Part shown: positions 56,274 to 64,000 of the stretch, piece by piece | How the letters are laid out: the number at the start of each line of letters is the position of its first letter | Numbering within the stretch: the stretch's first letter is position 1 | From: Phycisphaerae bacterium | Lineage (GTDB): Bacteria; Planctomycetota; Phycisphaerae; Phycisphaerales; SM1A02 | DNA: 64,000 bases | Direction: 5' to 3' | Assembly (NCBI GenBank): GCA_002716385.1 | Contig: PBAX01000015.1 | Location: forward strand, 1-64,000 | Position numbers and translations under genes: made by a program | Notes under the pieces: generated by a model | The model's database searches: none | What the model was told of the DNA's origin: nothing | The model's input: the letters and a program-made list of their open reading frames with translations, nothing else

Positions 56274-57149
56274 TCATGAAGTTGGGGCGGATTCGCCTTC
56301 TGGTGCTGGTGCCGCATCGGTCGATGCCTCGGCAGGTGCGTCTGCCGAAGCCGAGGCCGAGGCAATGCCTCGGAAGCGACTTCTCGATGATGAGCGTTTC
56401 GGCTTCTCGCTCTTCTCGCCAGCGAGGTCTTCCTTGGCGGACTCTTCCTTCTGCACCTCGGCAGCACGCTGATTCATGCCCTCGCGGACGGCAGCGGTCA
56501 GTTCCCGCATGATGACATCGATGGATCGCATCGAGTCGTCATTTCCCGGGATGGGGAGGTCCGCGACATTCGGATCGCCATCGGTGTCGATGAGGGCGAT
56601 TGTCGGAATTCTCAGTGCCTTGGCTTCACGCAGTGCATTCATTTCCCGGCTGGTGTCGATGACGACCAGTGCTCCGGGGAGCTTGGTCATGTTTCGAATG
56701 CCTTCCAGGTTGCGGGTGATCTTTCGCTTCTCCCGCATCAGCTGGGAGGTCATCTTCTTCGAATAGGACTCGATCTCGCCCGATTCGACCAGGCCTTCGA
56801 GTTCCTCGAGTCGACGGAGTCGTTCACGGATGGTCCGGAAGTTCGTCAAGGTGCCGCCGAGCCAGCGTTCAACGACCCATGGCATGTTCACATCCGTAGC
56901 CTGAGTCTGGACAGCATCACGTGCCTGTCGCTTGGTCCCCACGAAACACACGTCCTTGCCGTTCTGAACGGTCTTGGTGATGAATCGCTTGGCCAGCATC
57001 AGCCCGCGGATGGTTTCGCGGATGTCGATGATGTGGATCTTGTTTCGTGCGCCCCAGATGTAGGGCTTCATCTTCGGGTTCCAGGCGCTGCGGCGTTGGC
57101 CGAAGTGGATGCCTGCTTCAAGCAGGTCCTGTACGAGCGTATCGGACAT
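56274..57149 (-). CDS. rpsB: 30S ribosomal protein S2
   Basis: The ATG at 57149 follows AAGGA (291 aa). The N-terminus DLLEAGIHFGQRRSAWNPKM and the block NKIHIIDIRETI are typical S2. It is longer than E. coli S2 (~240): the last ~60 residues form a Lys/Glu/Ala/Ser-rich tail ending APAPEGESAPTS, which is probably disordered. It is co-transcribed with tsf. Confidence 0.98.
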   Translation of the reverse strand: MSDTLVQDLLEAGIHFGQRRSAWNPKMKPYIWGARNKIHIIDIRETIRGLMLAKRFITKTVQNGKDVCFVGTKRQARDAVQTQATDVNMPWVVERWLGGTLTNFRTIRERLRRLEELEGLVESGEIESYSKKMTSQLMREKRKITRNLEGIRNMTKLPGALVVIDTSREMNALREAKALRIPTIALIDTDGDPNVADLPIPGNDDSMRSIDVIMRELTAAVREGMNQRAAEVQKEESAKEDLAGEKSEKPKRSSSRSRFRGIASASASADAPAEASTDAAPAPEGESAPTS

Positions 57150-57373
57150 GACTGTTGTCCTTATCAGCGACACCGGCAGGGCAACGTGGGATGCGGTGGA
57201 ACCGCTGCCTGCGCATGGGCGCTTGGGGTTTGACCGTGAAGTACGGTCCGGTCAGGTGAAGATTCCATCGCCCACCCACGTGCGGGCTCTGGAAATGAAA
57301 AAACGTACACGAGGGTGGGAAACGCCCCGACCCACGGGTAAGAGGACCATCGTAGCGGACCTCAGGTGGGGGT

Positions 57374-58702
57374 TCAATGCCCAGTTGCCAGAGTCAGCCG
57401 GGAGTCGCCCTGAAGGCTCCAGCGGGCCTCTCCACCGACAATTGTGGTGATGGCTCGTCCGGTAACCGTCCAGCCCTCGAAGGGGCAGTTTCGTCCCGTG
57501 GTCAGGAAATCCTCGGCTGAAATGGTCCATTCCAGATCAGGATCGATGATGGTGAGATCGGCGACTCCGCCCCTGGTGAGCCGTCCCAGATGTTCCAGCC
57601 CCACCAGTGCGGCTGGTTCGATGGTCATCATGGCGATCAGTCTGGACCAGTCGATGACGCCATCATCAATCAGGGCCTTGCGGTAGAGGGGAAGTGCACA
57701 TTCGATTGAGACCATCCCGAAGGCTGCGGAGGCGAAATCCGTCTGCTTCGCCTGAGGTGGGTGGGGAGCCTGATCAGTTGCCAGAATGGTGATCGTGCCC
57801 CGGGCGATTCCGGATTTGATGGCTTCGATGTCGGCACTCGTTCGAAGTGGTGGATTGACCTTGAACACAGAGTCGTAGTCTCGGCAGGCCTCTTCCGTCA
57901 GAAGGAGATGGTGAGGGCTGGCTTCCGCGGTGACGGGTTGTCCGGCCTGTCGTGCGTTCGCGATGGCGTCTACGCTTTCGGCACAACTCAGGTGCTGGGC
58001 GTGATACTTCGCGCCATGGCGCTCGTTGAGTCGGACATCGCGTTCGATCATGCTGGTTTCAGCTTCCCGTGGCCATCCACCAAGGCCGAGTTTCACCGCG
58101 AGGGTGCCTGCATTCATGGCTGCATCCGGAGTCATCGAGGGATCCTGACAATGTTGCATGAAACAGGTGTCAGCCCTGGCGACCTGTTCGAGCACGGCAT
58201 CCATCACGTCATCGTCCGCGATGCCGTCGCCATCGTCGGAGATCCCGCAGGCGCCGGCTTGAATGAGACTGGCGACATCGGTGGGGGATTCGCCGGCTCG
58301 GCCGATGGTTCCGCAGGCAACCGGGAAAACCCGGGCATTTCCAGCCAATCGTCCACGTTCCAGAAGTGCCCCGACTCGTTCCGCGGAGTCGGGTGGCGGC
58401 AATGTGTTGGGCATGCTGCATACGGTCGTGAAGCCACCTGCCAGAGCGGCGGCGGAACCGACCGCGATGGTCTCCCGATGCTGCTGACCTTCGGAGGGTT
58501 CTCGAAGATGCACATGGGGATCTATCAGTCCCGGTGTCACGAGGCATCCCTCGGCGTCGATGATCTGATCGGCGGCCCGCTCTAGCGACTGGCCGAGTTC
58601 AATCGATTCGATCCGACCATCCTTCACGAGGATGTCGCCTCTGGCTTGGATGCCGGAAGCGGGATCGATGATCGTTCCGCCGTGAATCAGCATTGAACTC
58701 AA
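57374..58702 (-). CDS. pyrC: dihydroorotase (class I)
   Basis: This enzyme interconverts carbamoyl-aspartate and dihydroorotate in pyrimidine synthesis. The 442 residues begin MLIHGGTIIDPASG and carry the metal motif IDPHVHLREPSE, the ISDDGDGI segment that supplies the class I bridging Asp, and SPHHLLLTEEA. The final metal region reads LATDQAPHPP, with Gln where ATDHAPH is commoner. It is 224 bp upstream of rpsB on the same strand. Salvage upp is also in this window. Confidence 0.93.
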   Translation of the reverse strand: MSSMLIHGGTIIDPASGIQARGDILVKDGRIESIELGQSLERAADQIIDAEGCLVTPGLIDPHVHLREPSEGQQHRETIAVGSAAALAGGFTTVCSMPNTLPPPDSAERVGALLERGRLAGNARVFPVACGTIGRAGESPTDVASLIQAGACGISDDGDGIADDDVMDAVLEQVARADTCFMQHCQDPSMTPDAAMNAGTLAVKLGLGGWPREAETSMIERDVRLNERHGAKYHAQHLSCAESVDAIANARQAGQPVTAEASPHHLLLTEEACRDYDSVFKVNPPLRTSADIEAIKSGIARGTITILATDQAPHPPQAKQTDFASAAFGMVSIECALPLYRKALIDDGVIDWSRLIAMMTIEPAALVGLEHLGRLTRGGVADLTIIDPDLEWTISAEDFLTTGRNCPFEGWTVTGRAITTIVGGEARWSLQGDSRLTLATGH

Positions 58703-58733
58703 GGTGTTACTCCTGCTGGAAAGCCATGAAAGA

Positions 58734-58765
58734 CATCACCCCCGTGGAAAACCACAGGGGTGATG
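58734..58765 (-). terminator. hairpin downstream of the Cys-rich lipoprotein gene
   Basis: catcacccc (58734-58742) pairs with ggggtgatg (58757-58765), with an inner gtgg-aaaa-ccac stem. On the minus strand it is followed by TCTTTC. It separates this gene from pyrC. Confidence 0.7.
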
Positions 58766-58796
58766 AGGATACGTGATCTTGTACCAGAGTGAGATA

Positions 58797-59069
58797 TCAG
58801 TTGGAGACTGTATCGCTCTTGGTGGTCATCATCTTCTTGCTGGCGCAGCAGCCTGATGAGGCGGCAGTCTTGGAGCAAGTGGAAGCAGCAGCTGTCTTTG
58901 TGGTCATTGGGCAGCCCGCGGAAGCGGTCTTGCTGGCACAGGTGCTGGCGCAGCAGCTTGATGGAGTGTCATCGAATGCTGCGAGGGTGGTGTTGGTGTC
59001 AGCCTTCTGGGCACAGCCAGCAACAGCCATGGCGAGGCAGATTCCGAAAGTTGCGATCATGGTCTTCAT
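58797..59069 (-). CDS. small cysteine-rich lipoprotein
   Basis: The 90-residue protein has a lipobox (AVAGC), and the mature part is rich in Cys, Ser, Thr and Lys: SSCCASTCASKTASAGC and STCSKTAASSGCC. Nine Cys in ~50 residues suggest metal binding or disulfides. No family was recognised. The ATG is followed by a normal leader (MKTMIATFGICLAMAVAG). Confidence 0.8.
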   Translation of the reverse strand: MKTMIATFGICLAMAVAGCAQKADTNTTLAAFDDTPSSCCASTCASKTASAGCPMTTKTAAASTCSKTAASSGCCASKKMMTTKSDTVSN

Positions 59070-59247
59070 AGCTTCATTTCCTCTTTAAGAGCTGATCCCG
59101 TCAGCTCGTGACGAGAATGGGTATGTCTGAGACTGATCAGTATACCCTTCAAGTTCCGGCTGCCAACCCGATTCTGGCCATAAGAAAGGCCATATAGCCA
59201 CTTATCACGTGTTTAAGGGCACTTGAGGGCTATAGGATGAGAGCATA

Positions 59248-60624
59248 ATGGTGGAACGAGGCGATCATTCAGCACCCGGCAAAGGCACGCCTGAAGAACC
59301 TTCAAGGCGTGAGGTGCTGGCTCGAAAGGCAAGGGGATTGCCAGAGGGAGCCGGTGTTTACCTCTTCAAGGATGAAACCGGTCAGGTGATCTACGTCGGC
59401 AAGGCGTCGACCTTGCGAAGCCGGGTTGGTTCCTACTTTGTCGCCTCGGCGGATCTGGGGCCACGGAAGCAGCCGATGATCGAGTTGATCCATGACGTCG
59501 AATTCATCGAAGCCGATGGTGAATGGGAGGCCCTTCTGGTCGAGGCTCGTCTGATCAAGGACATCCGGCCTCGCTTCAACGTCATGTTGAAGGATGGCAA
59601 GTCCTATCCCTATCTGGCCATCACGACCCGAGAGACCTTCCCGGGTCTGTACATCACTCGAAATCCGCAGGATCCCGCGTTCAAGCGTGCCCGCATATTC
59701 GGTCCGTTCTCCTCATCCGGTGCGTTGCGGGAAGCTGTTCAGGTGATGCAGCGGATCTTCCGTTTCAGGACATGCCATCTGGACATCGTCGAGCAGGCCC
59801 CTGAGAACAGGTTCTTCCGTCCCTGTCTGCTTCATGCCATCGAGCTCTGTTCGGCGCCATGTGCCGATCGGATCGACTCGAAGGCGTATGGGGAGGACAT
59901 CGATCGTCTGCTTCGATTCCTCGGATCGCAGCGAACTCAGGTTCTCAAGGAGCTTCGTGAAGCCATGACCGCGGCCTCGCAGTCGCAGGACTACGAACGC
60001 GCCGCGAGTCTGCGTGACCAGGTTCAGGCCATCGAACGTCTGGATGAACGTGGTCAGGGCGGGGCCGACGAGTGGCAACCCGAGGTAACGGTCTTCGCGA
60101 CCGATCCCACCGCAGGATTGAAATCACTGCAGAGAACGCTTGGGGAGGAGCATCCGATCCGCTGCATGGAAGCCATCGACATCGCTCATCTTGGCGGAGA
60201 CGAGACGGTGGGATCGAAGGTGTGTTTCATCGATGGGCGTCCGTTCAAGGACGGCTACCGCCGCTATCAGATCAAGTCGGTGAAGAATGACGACTACGCA
60301 GCCATTCAGGAGGTCGTGAGACGACGATATCGAGAAGCGGGTCAGGGGCACGAGCTCTATCCGGATGTCATTCTGATCGATGGAGGTCTGGGCCAGCTCA
60401 ATGCGGCGATGGAAGCCTTCACCGACATGTCGGAACAGCCACCTCTGGTCATCTCGTTGGCCAAGAAGGAGGAGCTCATCTGGGTGCAGGACCATTTGGA
60501 GCCCATCCGTCTTGGGCGGGCGAATCCCGGGTTGAAGCTGTGCCAGGCCATCCGTGACGAGGCCCATCGATTCGCCCAGCATTACCACCATATTCTTCGT
60601 CGAAAGAAGCTATTGGGCGATTGA
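59248..60624 (+). CDS. uvrC: UvrC-like excinuclease, short form without C-terminal HhH
   Basis: UvrC makes the two cuts in nucleotide excision repair. The 458 residues carry the GIY-YIG nuclease (GVYLFKDETGQVIYVGKASTLRSRV), KSYPYLAITTRETFP, a UVR motif region (SQDYERAASLRDQVQAIE) and the RNase-H-like C-terminal nuclease (AIDIAHLGGDETV, DVILIDGGLGQL, RDEAHRFA). It stops at RRKKLLGD, where typical UvrC (~600 aa) continues to the helix-hairpin-helix DNA-binding domain. It may be a UvrC variant or a Cho-like paralogue, and a full UvrC could exist elsewhere. Confidence 0.88.
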   Translation: MVERGDHSAPGKGTPEEPSRREVLARKARGLPEGAGVYLFKDETGQVIYVGKASTLRSRVGSYFVASADLGPRKQPMIELIHDVEFIEADGEWEALLVEARLIKDIRPRFNVMLKDGKSYPYLAITTRETFPGLYITRNPQDPAFKRARIFGPFSSSGALREAVQVMQRIFRFRTCHLDIVEQAPENRFFRPCLLHAIELCSAPCADRIDSKAYGEDIDRLLRFLGSQRTQVLKELREAMTAASQSQDYERAASLRDQVQAIERLDERGQGGADEWQPEVTVFATDPTAGLKSLQRTLGEEHPIRCMEAIDIAHLGGDETVGSKVCFIDGRPFKDGYRRYQIKSVKNDDYAAIQEVVRRRYREAGQGHELYPDVILIDGGLGQLNAAMEAFTDMSEQPPLVISLAKKEELIWVQDHLEPIRLGRANPGLKLCQAIRDEAHRFAQHYHHILRRKKLLGD

Positions 60625-60784
60625 GGGGCGTTCGAGGGACGCTCCGAACGAATTGAACGATTTAGAGGTTCATTCCGGTCTGATGTCAGGCTACAGTAAG
60701 GGGATGCCGGACCGGAGGCGAATGCTTTGCCCTCCGGTTCAACCTGGCATCCAAGTGCATGCATAGAGAGAGGAATTCGGGACT

Positions 60785-61603
60785 ATGAACAAGACTCTTA
60801 TCACGGCGATTTTCTCATCGTTGGCGATGAGTTCGGCTGCTCTGGCAGAGACCTACGAGGTCGAAGTCGGCAGCACCTACTACGAACCACAATGGCTTCA
60901 TGTCGAGCCCGGCGATGTCATCAACTGGACACGTGTGCAAGGAACTCACAACGTTATCAGTGGTGCTGAATGCGGTGCTCCGGACGGCATCTTTGCTTCG
61001 CCGACCATGAACAGCGGAAACCTGACTTACAGTTGGACGGTTCCAGTTGATGCCACCGAAACCTACGAGTACTACTGCAGCATCGGCGGTCACTGCACCA
61101 GTGGCAACCAGTACGGCGCACTTATCCTCGGCGGCAACGGTGTGACTCACGTGATCACCACCAACGGATTCGCCTACGAGCCTGCGACACTGGCGGTCAA
61201 TCCAGGCGACACGGTCATCTGGGAACATGGCGGCGGCACCCATACGGTCACGTTCGGAGATGATTGCGTATCCGATGGTGGGCTCAACGACAGTCTCTCG
61301 GCCACAAACGGTGCCATCGTCTGGCGTGTGCCCGAGGACATGGCCGGTGTGACCCAGAACTACTTCTGCCAGCCGCACTGCGGCTTCGGAATGGTCGGCT
61401 CTCTTGAGATCGGCGGCGAAGTGGTCGATTGCCTCGGTGACATCAACGATGATGGCAGCATCACGGTCGACGATCTCCTCGAGCTGCTCGGCGATTTCGG
61501 GCAGGATTGCAGCAGCGGCTGTGCATCAGACCTCGACGAGGATGATGACGTCGACGTGAACGACCTTCTTGTACTTCTCGGGGTCTTCGGGGACGACTGC
61601 TGA
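60785..61603 (+). CDS. secreted double cupredoxin (plastocyanin-like) protein with dockerin
   Basis: The 272-residue protein has a signal peptide ending ALA and two cupredoxin domains. The first reads GTHNVISG...YYCSIGGHC and the second THTVTFGDDC...YFCQPHCGFGMVG. The second keeps His, Cys, His and Met as blue-copper ligands; the first lacks an obvious Met. Two dockerin segments follow (DINDDGSITVDDLLELL, DLDEDDDVDVNDLLVLL). It may carry electrons or copper at the cell surface, attached through the dockerin. Confidence 0.9.
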   Translation: MNKTLITAIFSSLAMSSAALAETYEVEVGSTYYEPQWLHVEPGDVINWTRVQGTHNVISGAECGAPDGIFASPTMNSGNLTYSWTVPVDATETYEYYCSIGGHCTSGNQYGALILGGNGVTHVITTNGFAYEPATLAVNPGDTVIWEHGGGTHTVTFGDDCVSDGGLNDSLSATNGAIVWRVPEDMAGVTQNYFCQPHCGFGMVGSLEIGGEVVDCLGDINDDGSITVDDLLELLGDFGQDCSSGCASDLDEDDDVDVNDLLVLLGVFGDDC

Positions 61604-61631
61604 TCCACGGAATCCAAATGCTTCAAAATCG

Positions 61632-61668
61632 AGGCGGCCTCGTCGAGAGACGAGGCCGCCTTTGCTTT
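61632..61668. terminator. bidirectional intrinsic terminator
   Basis: aggcggcctcgtc (61632-61644) pairs perfectly over 13 bp with gacgaggccgcct (61649-61661) around gaga, followed by ttgctttgc. It serves the cupredoxin gene and the convergent ftsH. Confidence 0.9.
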
Positions 61669-61694
61669 GCATTGCAGTCGTGTACGGATCCGAA

Positions 61695-63746
61695 TCAGGC
61701 AGGAGACGGAACCAGCCCACCGGCGGGATCATCACCCAGTTCATCATCGGTCTTCGTTGGACTCGGCGGGTCGGTGCTTGCGGATTCCTCGTCCAGAAGG
61801 TCGCTGACCGTGGGGCGGTCGATGCGTTTGCCCTCGATCAGGTCGAGGACTTCCTGGCTCTGAATGGTCTCGTACTTGAGCAGGGCCTGTGCGATCGCCT
61901 CGACCTTGTCCCAGTTCTCGGAGATCAGTTTCGTGGCGTCGTCATAGGCGGTATCGATGAGGCGTTTGATCTCCTCGTCGATGATCCTCGCGGTTTCCGG
62001 AGAATGGTCCTTGTCGAGGACCAGGCCATCACGTTGATCGTCGCGGTTGTAGTTCACGAATCCAAGTCGATCGGACATGCCCCATTCGAGCACCATGGAT
62101 CGCGCGAGGTTGGTGGCCATCTGAATGTCCATCGCGGCACCGGAAGACATGTCTCCCGTCTTTCTCTGCTCGGCGATACGGCCTCCGCACATGATGCGCA
62201 GTTCGGCCTCGAGCCATCTTCTTCCATAGCCGTGTCTATCCTTCTCGGGAAGACTGAACGAGGCGCCTCCATAGGGGCCGCGGCCGATGATCGTCACCTT
62301 GTGCAACGGGTCGGCATCCTCGAGCAACGCCTGGAGCGCGGCATGGCCGGCCTCGTGATAGGCGACGAGGATCCGATCCTCTTCATCCATGTGCCGTCCC
62401 TTGCGTTCACGTCCGAAGCGGATCTTGTCGCGGGCCTCCTCGAGATCGTGCTGTTCAACGCAGTCCTTGCTGTCGAGTGTCGCGAGGATGGCCGCTTCGT
62501 TGATCAGTGCCGCGAGGTCGGCGCCTGAATACCCTGGCGTTCCGCGGGCGATCTTGTTGAGTTCGACGTCGTCGGCGAGCTTGATCTTCTTGGCATGCAC
62601 ATCGAGAATTCGATATCGGCCTTCGAGATCGGGGAGTGTGACCTGGACCTGCCGATCGAATCGACCTGGTCTGGTCAATGCCGGGTCGAGTACGTCGCTT
62701 CGGTTGGTCGCGGCGATGACGATGACCTGGTCAGTCGCCTCGAAGCCATCCATCTCGACCAGAATCGCATTGAGTGTCTGTTCTCGTTCGTCGTTGCCGC
62801 CCGAGGACATGCCTCCGCCACGACGACGTCCGACGGCATCGATCTCATCGAGGAAGATGATGCAGGGGGAATTCTCCTTGGCCTGCTTGAAGAGGTCGCG
62901 GACCCGGCTGGCACCGACGCCGACGAACATCTCGACGAAGTCGGAACCGGAGATCGAGAAGAAGGGGGCATCGGCTTCACCGGCAATGGCCTTGGCGAGC
63001 AGCGTCTTGCCGCATCCGGGAGGTCCGACCAGAAGAACACCGCGAGGTATGCGGCCTCCCAGTCGCTGGAACTTCCTTGGGTTCTTCAGGAACTGCACGA
63101 TTTCCTGGACTTCATCCTTGGCTTCCGCGATTCCCTGAACATCGGCGAAGCGAACCTTGCTCGCATCCTTGTTGGATATTCGGTGACGGGATTTTCCGAA
63201 GCTGCCGAGCATTCCACCGGGGCCGCCTCCAGCACCACGCATGGATCTGGCGATGAGGAACCAGATGATGATCACGATGATCAGGAACGGACCGACTGCG
63301 AGGAGCAACTGGCTCCAGATGCTCGTACCGGTGTTGTTCACGTGATCGACACCAAGCGCGTTGAGCTGATCACGGAAGAAGTCCCGGTTGTTGGCATCGA
63401 TCGGAACGAAGGCGGCGCGGGGTTCCTTGGTCTGGTTGGGGCCCTTGCCGGGCGCTATGTATGCCACGATGCGGTCGTTCTGGATCTCGACTGGTCGCGG
63501 GCTGCCCGGACTGGGCTCGTGGACGAGTCCCATCTTCGGATCCACGAGACTCTTGAACTTGCCCCAGCTGTCGATCTTCTCACCAGTCGTACCGTTATTC
63601 ATCAGCATGAAGAAGACAATCAGAATGCCGATGACGATCACCCAGCTGAGCAGTCCGCGGCCCATTCGATTGGGTGGCTGCGTGGATGGGCGATTGCCTG
63701 ATGAGTTCTGACCCGGATCGTTCTGTGGTGTTTTATTACTGGACAT
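61695..63746 (-). CDS. ftsH: ATP-dependent zinc metalloprotease FtsH
   Basis: FtsH degrades membrane and short-lived cytosolic proteins. The ATG follows AGAGG (683 aa). There are two TM segments ([16 protein letters not shown] and the ~120-150 region), the AAA Walker [14 protein letters not shown], Walker [11 protein letters not shown], the second region of homology ending RPGRFDRQV, and the zinc motif HEAGHAAL. The C-terminus is acidic. Divergent, or in series, with the LptE-like gene upstream. Confidence 0.97.
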   Translation of the reverse strand: MSSNKTPQNDPGQNSSGNRPSTQPPNRMGRGLLSWVIVIGILIVFFMLMNNGTTGEKIDSWGKFKSLVDPKMGLVHEPSPGSPRPVEIQNDRIVAYIAPGKGPNQTKEPRAAFVPIDANNRDFFRDQLNALGVDHVNNTGTSIWSQLLLAVGPFLIIVIIIWFLIARSMRGAGGGPGGMLGSFGKSRHRISNKDASKVRFADVQGIAEAKDEVQEIVQFLKNPRKFQRLGGRIPRGVLLVGPPGCGKTLLAKAIAGEADAPFFSISGSDFVEMFVGVGASRVRDLFKQAKENSPCIIFLDEIDAVGRRRGGGMSSGGNDEREQTLNAILVEMDGFEATDQVIVIAATNRSDVLDPALTRPGRFDRQVQVTLPDLEGRYRILDVHAKKIKLADDVELNKIARGTPGYSGADLAALINEAAILATLDSKDCVEQHDLEEARDKIRFGRERKGRHMDEEDRILVAYHEAGHAALQALLEDADPLHKVTIIGRGPYGGASFSLPEKDRHGYGRRWLEAELRIMCGGRIAEQRKTGDMSSGAAMDIQMATNLARSMVLEWGMSDRLGFVNYNRDDQRDGLVLDKDHSPETARIIDEEIKRLIDTAYDDATKLISENWDKVEAIAQALLKYETIQSQEVLDLIEGKRIDRPTVSDLLDEESASTDPPSPTKTDDELGDDPAGGLVPSPA

Positions 63747-63846
63747 GCTGGCCTCTGCGTCGACGTCTGTTGGCCGAACTGGCCTCAGAAGGTCGACAAA
63801 TGCGGTTTGGTAATGATACGCCGCCCGAGGCCTCTCGGGTCGTTAT

Positions 63847-64000
63847 CTACCAGGACGCTGCCATCTCATCGACGATATCGACGGCCATCTGCTGTATGAC
63901 TTGGAATTCTCCGACCTGAATTGTCTCACCAGAGGGGTTGGAGGCCACAAAGAGGCCTCCAGCGGAGAATCCCTGTCGGGCGAAGATGGTCTGATTGGTC
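63847..64000 (-). CDS. LptE-like protein (3' partial fragment)
   Basis: A minus-strand open frame enters from beyond base 64000 and ends at TAG (63847-63849). The 50 visible residues end QQMAVDIVDEMAASW, which resembles the C-terminal end of LptE-type outer-membrane LPS-assembly lipoproteins (LARRIVDQL-type helices). The identification rests on a short stretch. It ends 100 bp before the ftsH start on the same strand. Confidence 0.45.
   Translation of the reverse strand, partial: TNQTIFARQGFSAGGLFVASNPSGETIQVGEFQVIQQMAVDIVDEMAASW

Noticed and set aside
57174-57373. Possible leader regulatory RNA upstream of rpsB
   Set aside because: A GTGGG/CCCAC pair and a T run are present, but the spacing does not form a convincing terminator or known leader motif.

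Overview
The window is chromosomal DNA from a bacterium of moderately high GC. I infer a marine member of the Planctomycetota, class Phycisphaerae. The reasons are the dockerin-type EF-hand modules on many secreted proteins, the cysteine-rich GACCY repeats, PAPA/PAPG variants of the PEP-CTERM sorting tail, a DUF1501/DUF1800 pair, a formylglycine sulfatase, a 1379-residue SecA and a DCC/lipase-maturation-factor fusion. There is no phage, insertion sequence, CRISPR array or integrase. No database search was possible, so family names rest on motifs read by eye.

Layout. 1-1760: the end of a DksA/TraR-like gene with a lysine/alanine-rich tandem repeat, overlapping lspA, then tRNA-Ser(GGA) and tRNA-Pro(GGG). 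1782-8230: a sialidase-like protein, upp, a YHYH protein, a coupled redoxin and c-type haem/copper-monooxygenase-like pair, and a SYLF lipoprotein coupled to a VOC protein. 8533-11915: a minus-strand membrane protein with a Cache-like sensor and a pentameric-channel-like module, divergent from a STAS protein and an SDR. 11955-19826: a LamG/propeller enzyme, a sulfatase, and a large secreted protein with six GACCY repeats, a propeller and dockerin. 19884-27354: a degenerate pyrophosphatase-like protein, a secreted lipase plus P-domain/dockerin operon, an M6 metalloprotease with VWA and dockerin, and a thioredoxin-domain protein. 27355-33819: a hairpin-rich intergenic stretch that may encode a structured RNA, two PEP-CTERM-like proteins, 3-hydroxyanthranilate dioxygenase, a DUF2520 oxidoreductase, small proteins and DCC-LMF. 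33929-45655: an anchor-B-like protein, then a tightly packed run (DUF1800, DUF1501, HMA lipoprotein, NHL propeller, YtkA-like lipoprotein, MauG-type dihaem protein) downstream of a copper P-type ATPase. 45741-64000: secA, a membrane protein with a thioesterase, a sugar isomerase-like protein with gamma-glutamyltransferase, an FmdB-like and a CpeT-like protein, tsf-rpsB, pyrC, a cysteine-rich lipoprotein, a short UvrC, a cupredoxin-dockerin protein, ftsH and the end of an LptE-like gene.

How the genes fit together. Housekeeping genes (secA, lspA, ftsH, rpsB, tsf, pyrC, upp, uvrC-like, tRNAs) are scattered among genes for exported proteins. Many of the exported proteins point to degradation of extracellular polymers or to redox and metal chemistry at the cell surface. 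Several neighbours share 4-nt start/stop overlaps, often with GTG or TTG starts, so translational coupling is common. The observations most worth following are the Cache/channel-like membrane protein, the hairpin cluster at 27391-27614, the metal/haem operon at 36313-42997, and two zinc-ribbon families (DksA and FmdB) whose copies here have lost zinc-binding cysteines.
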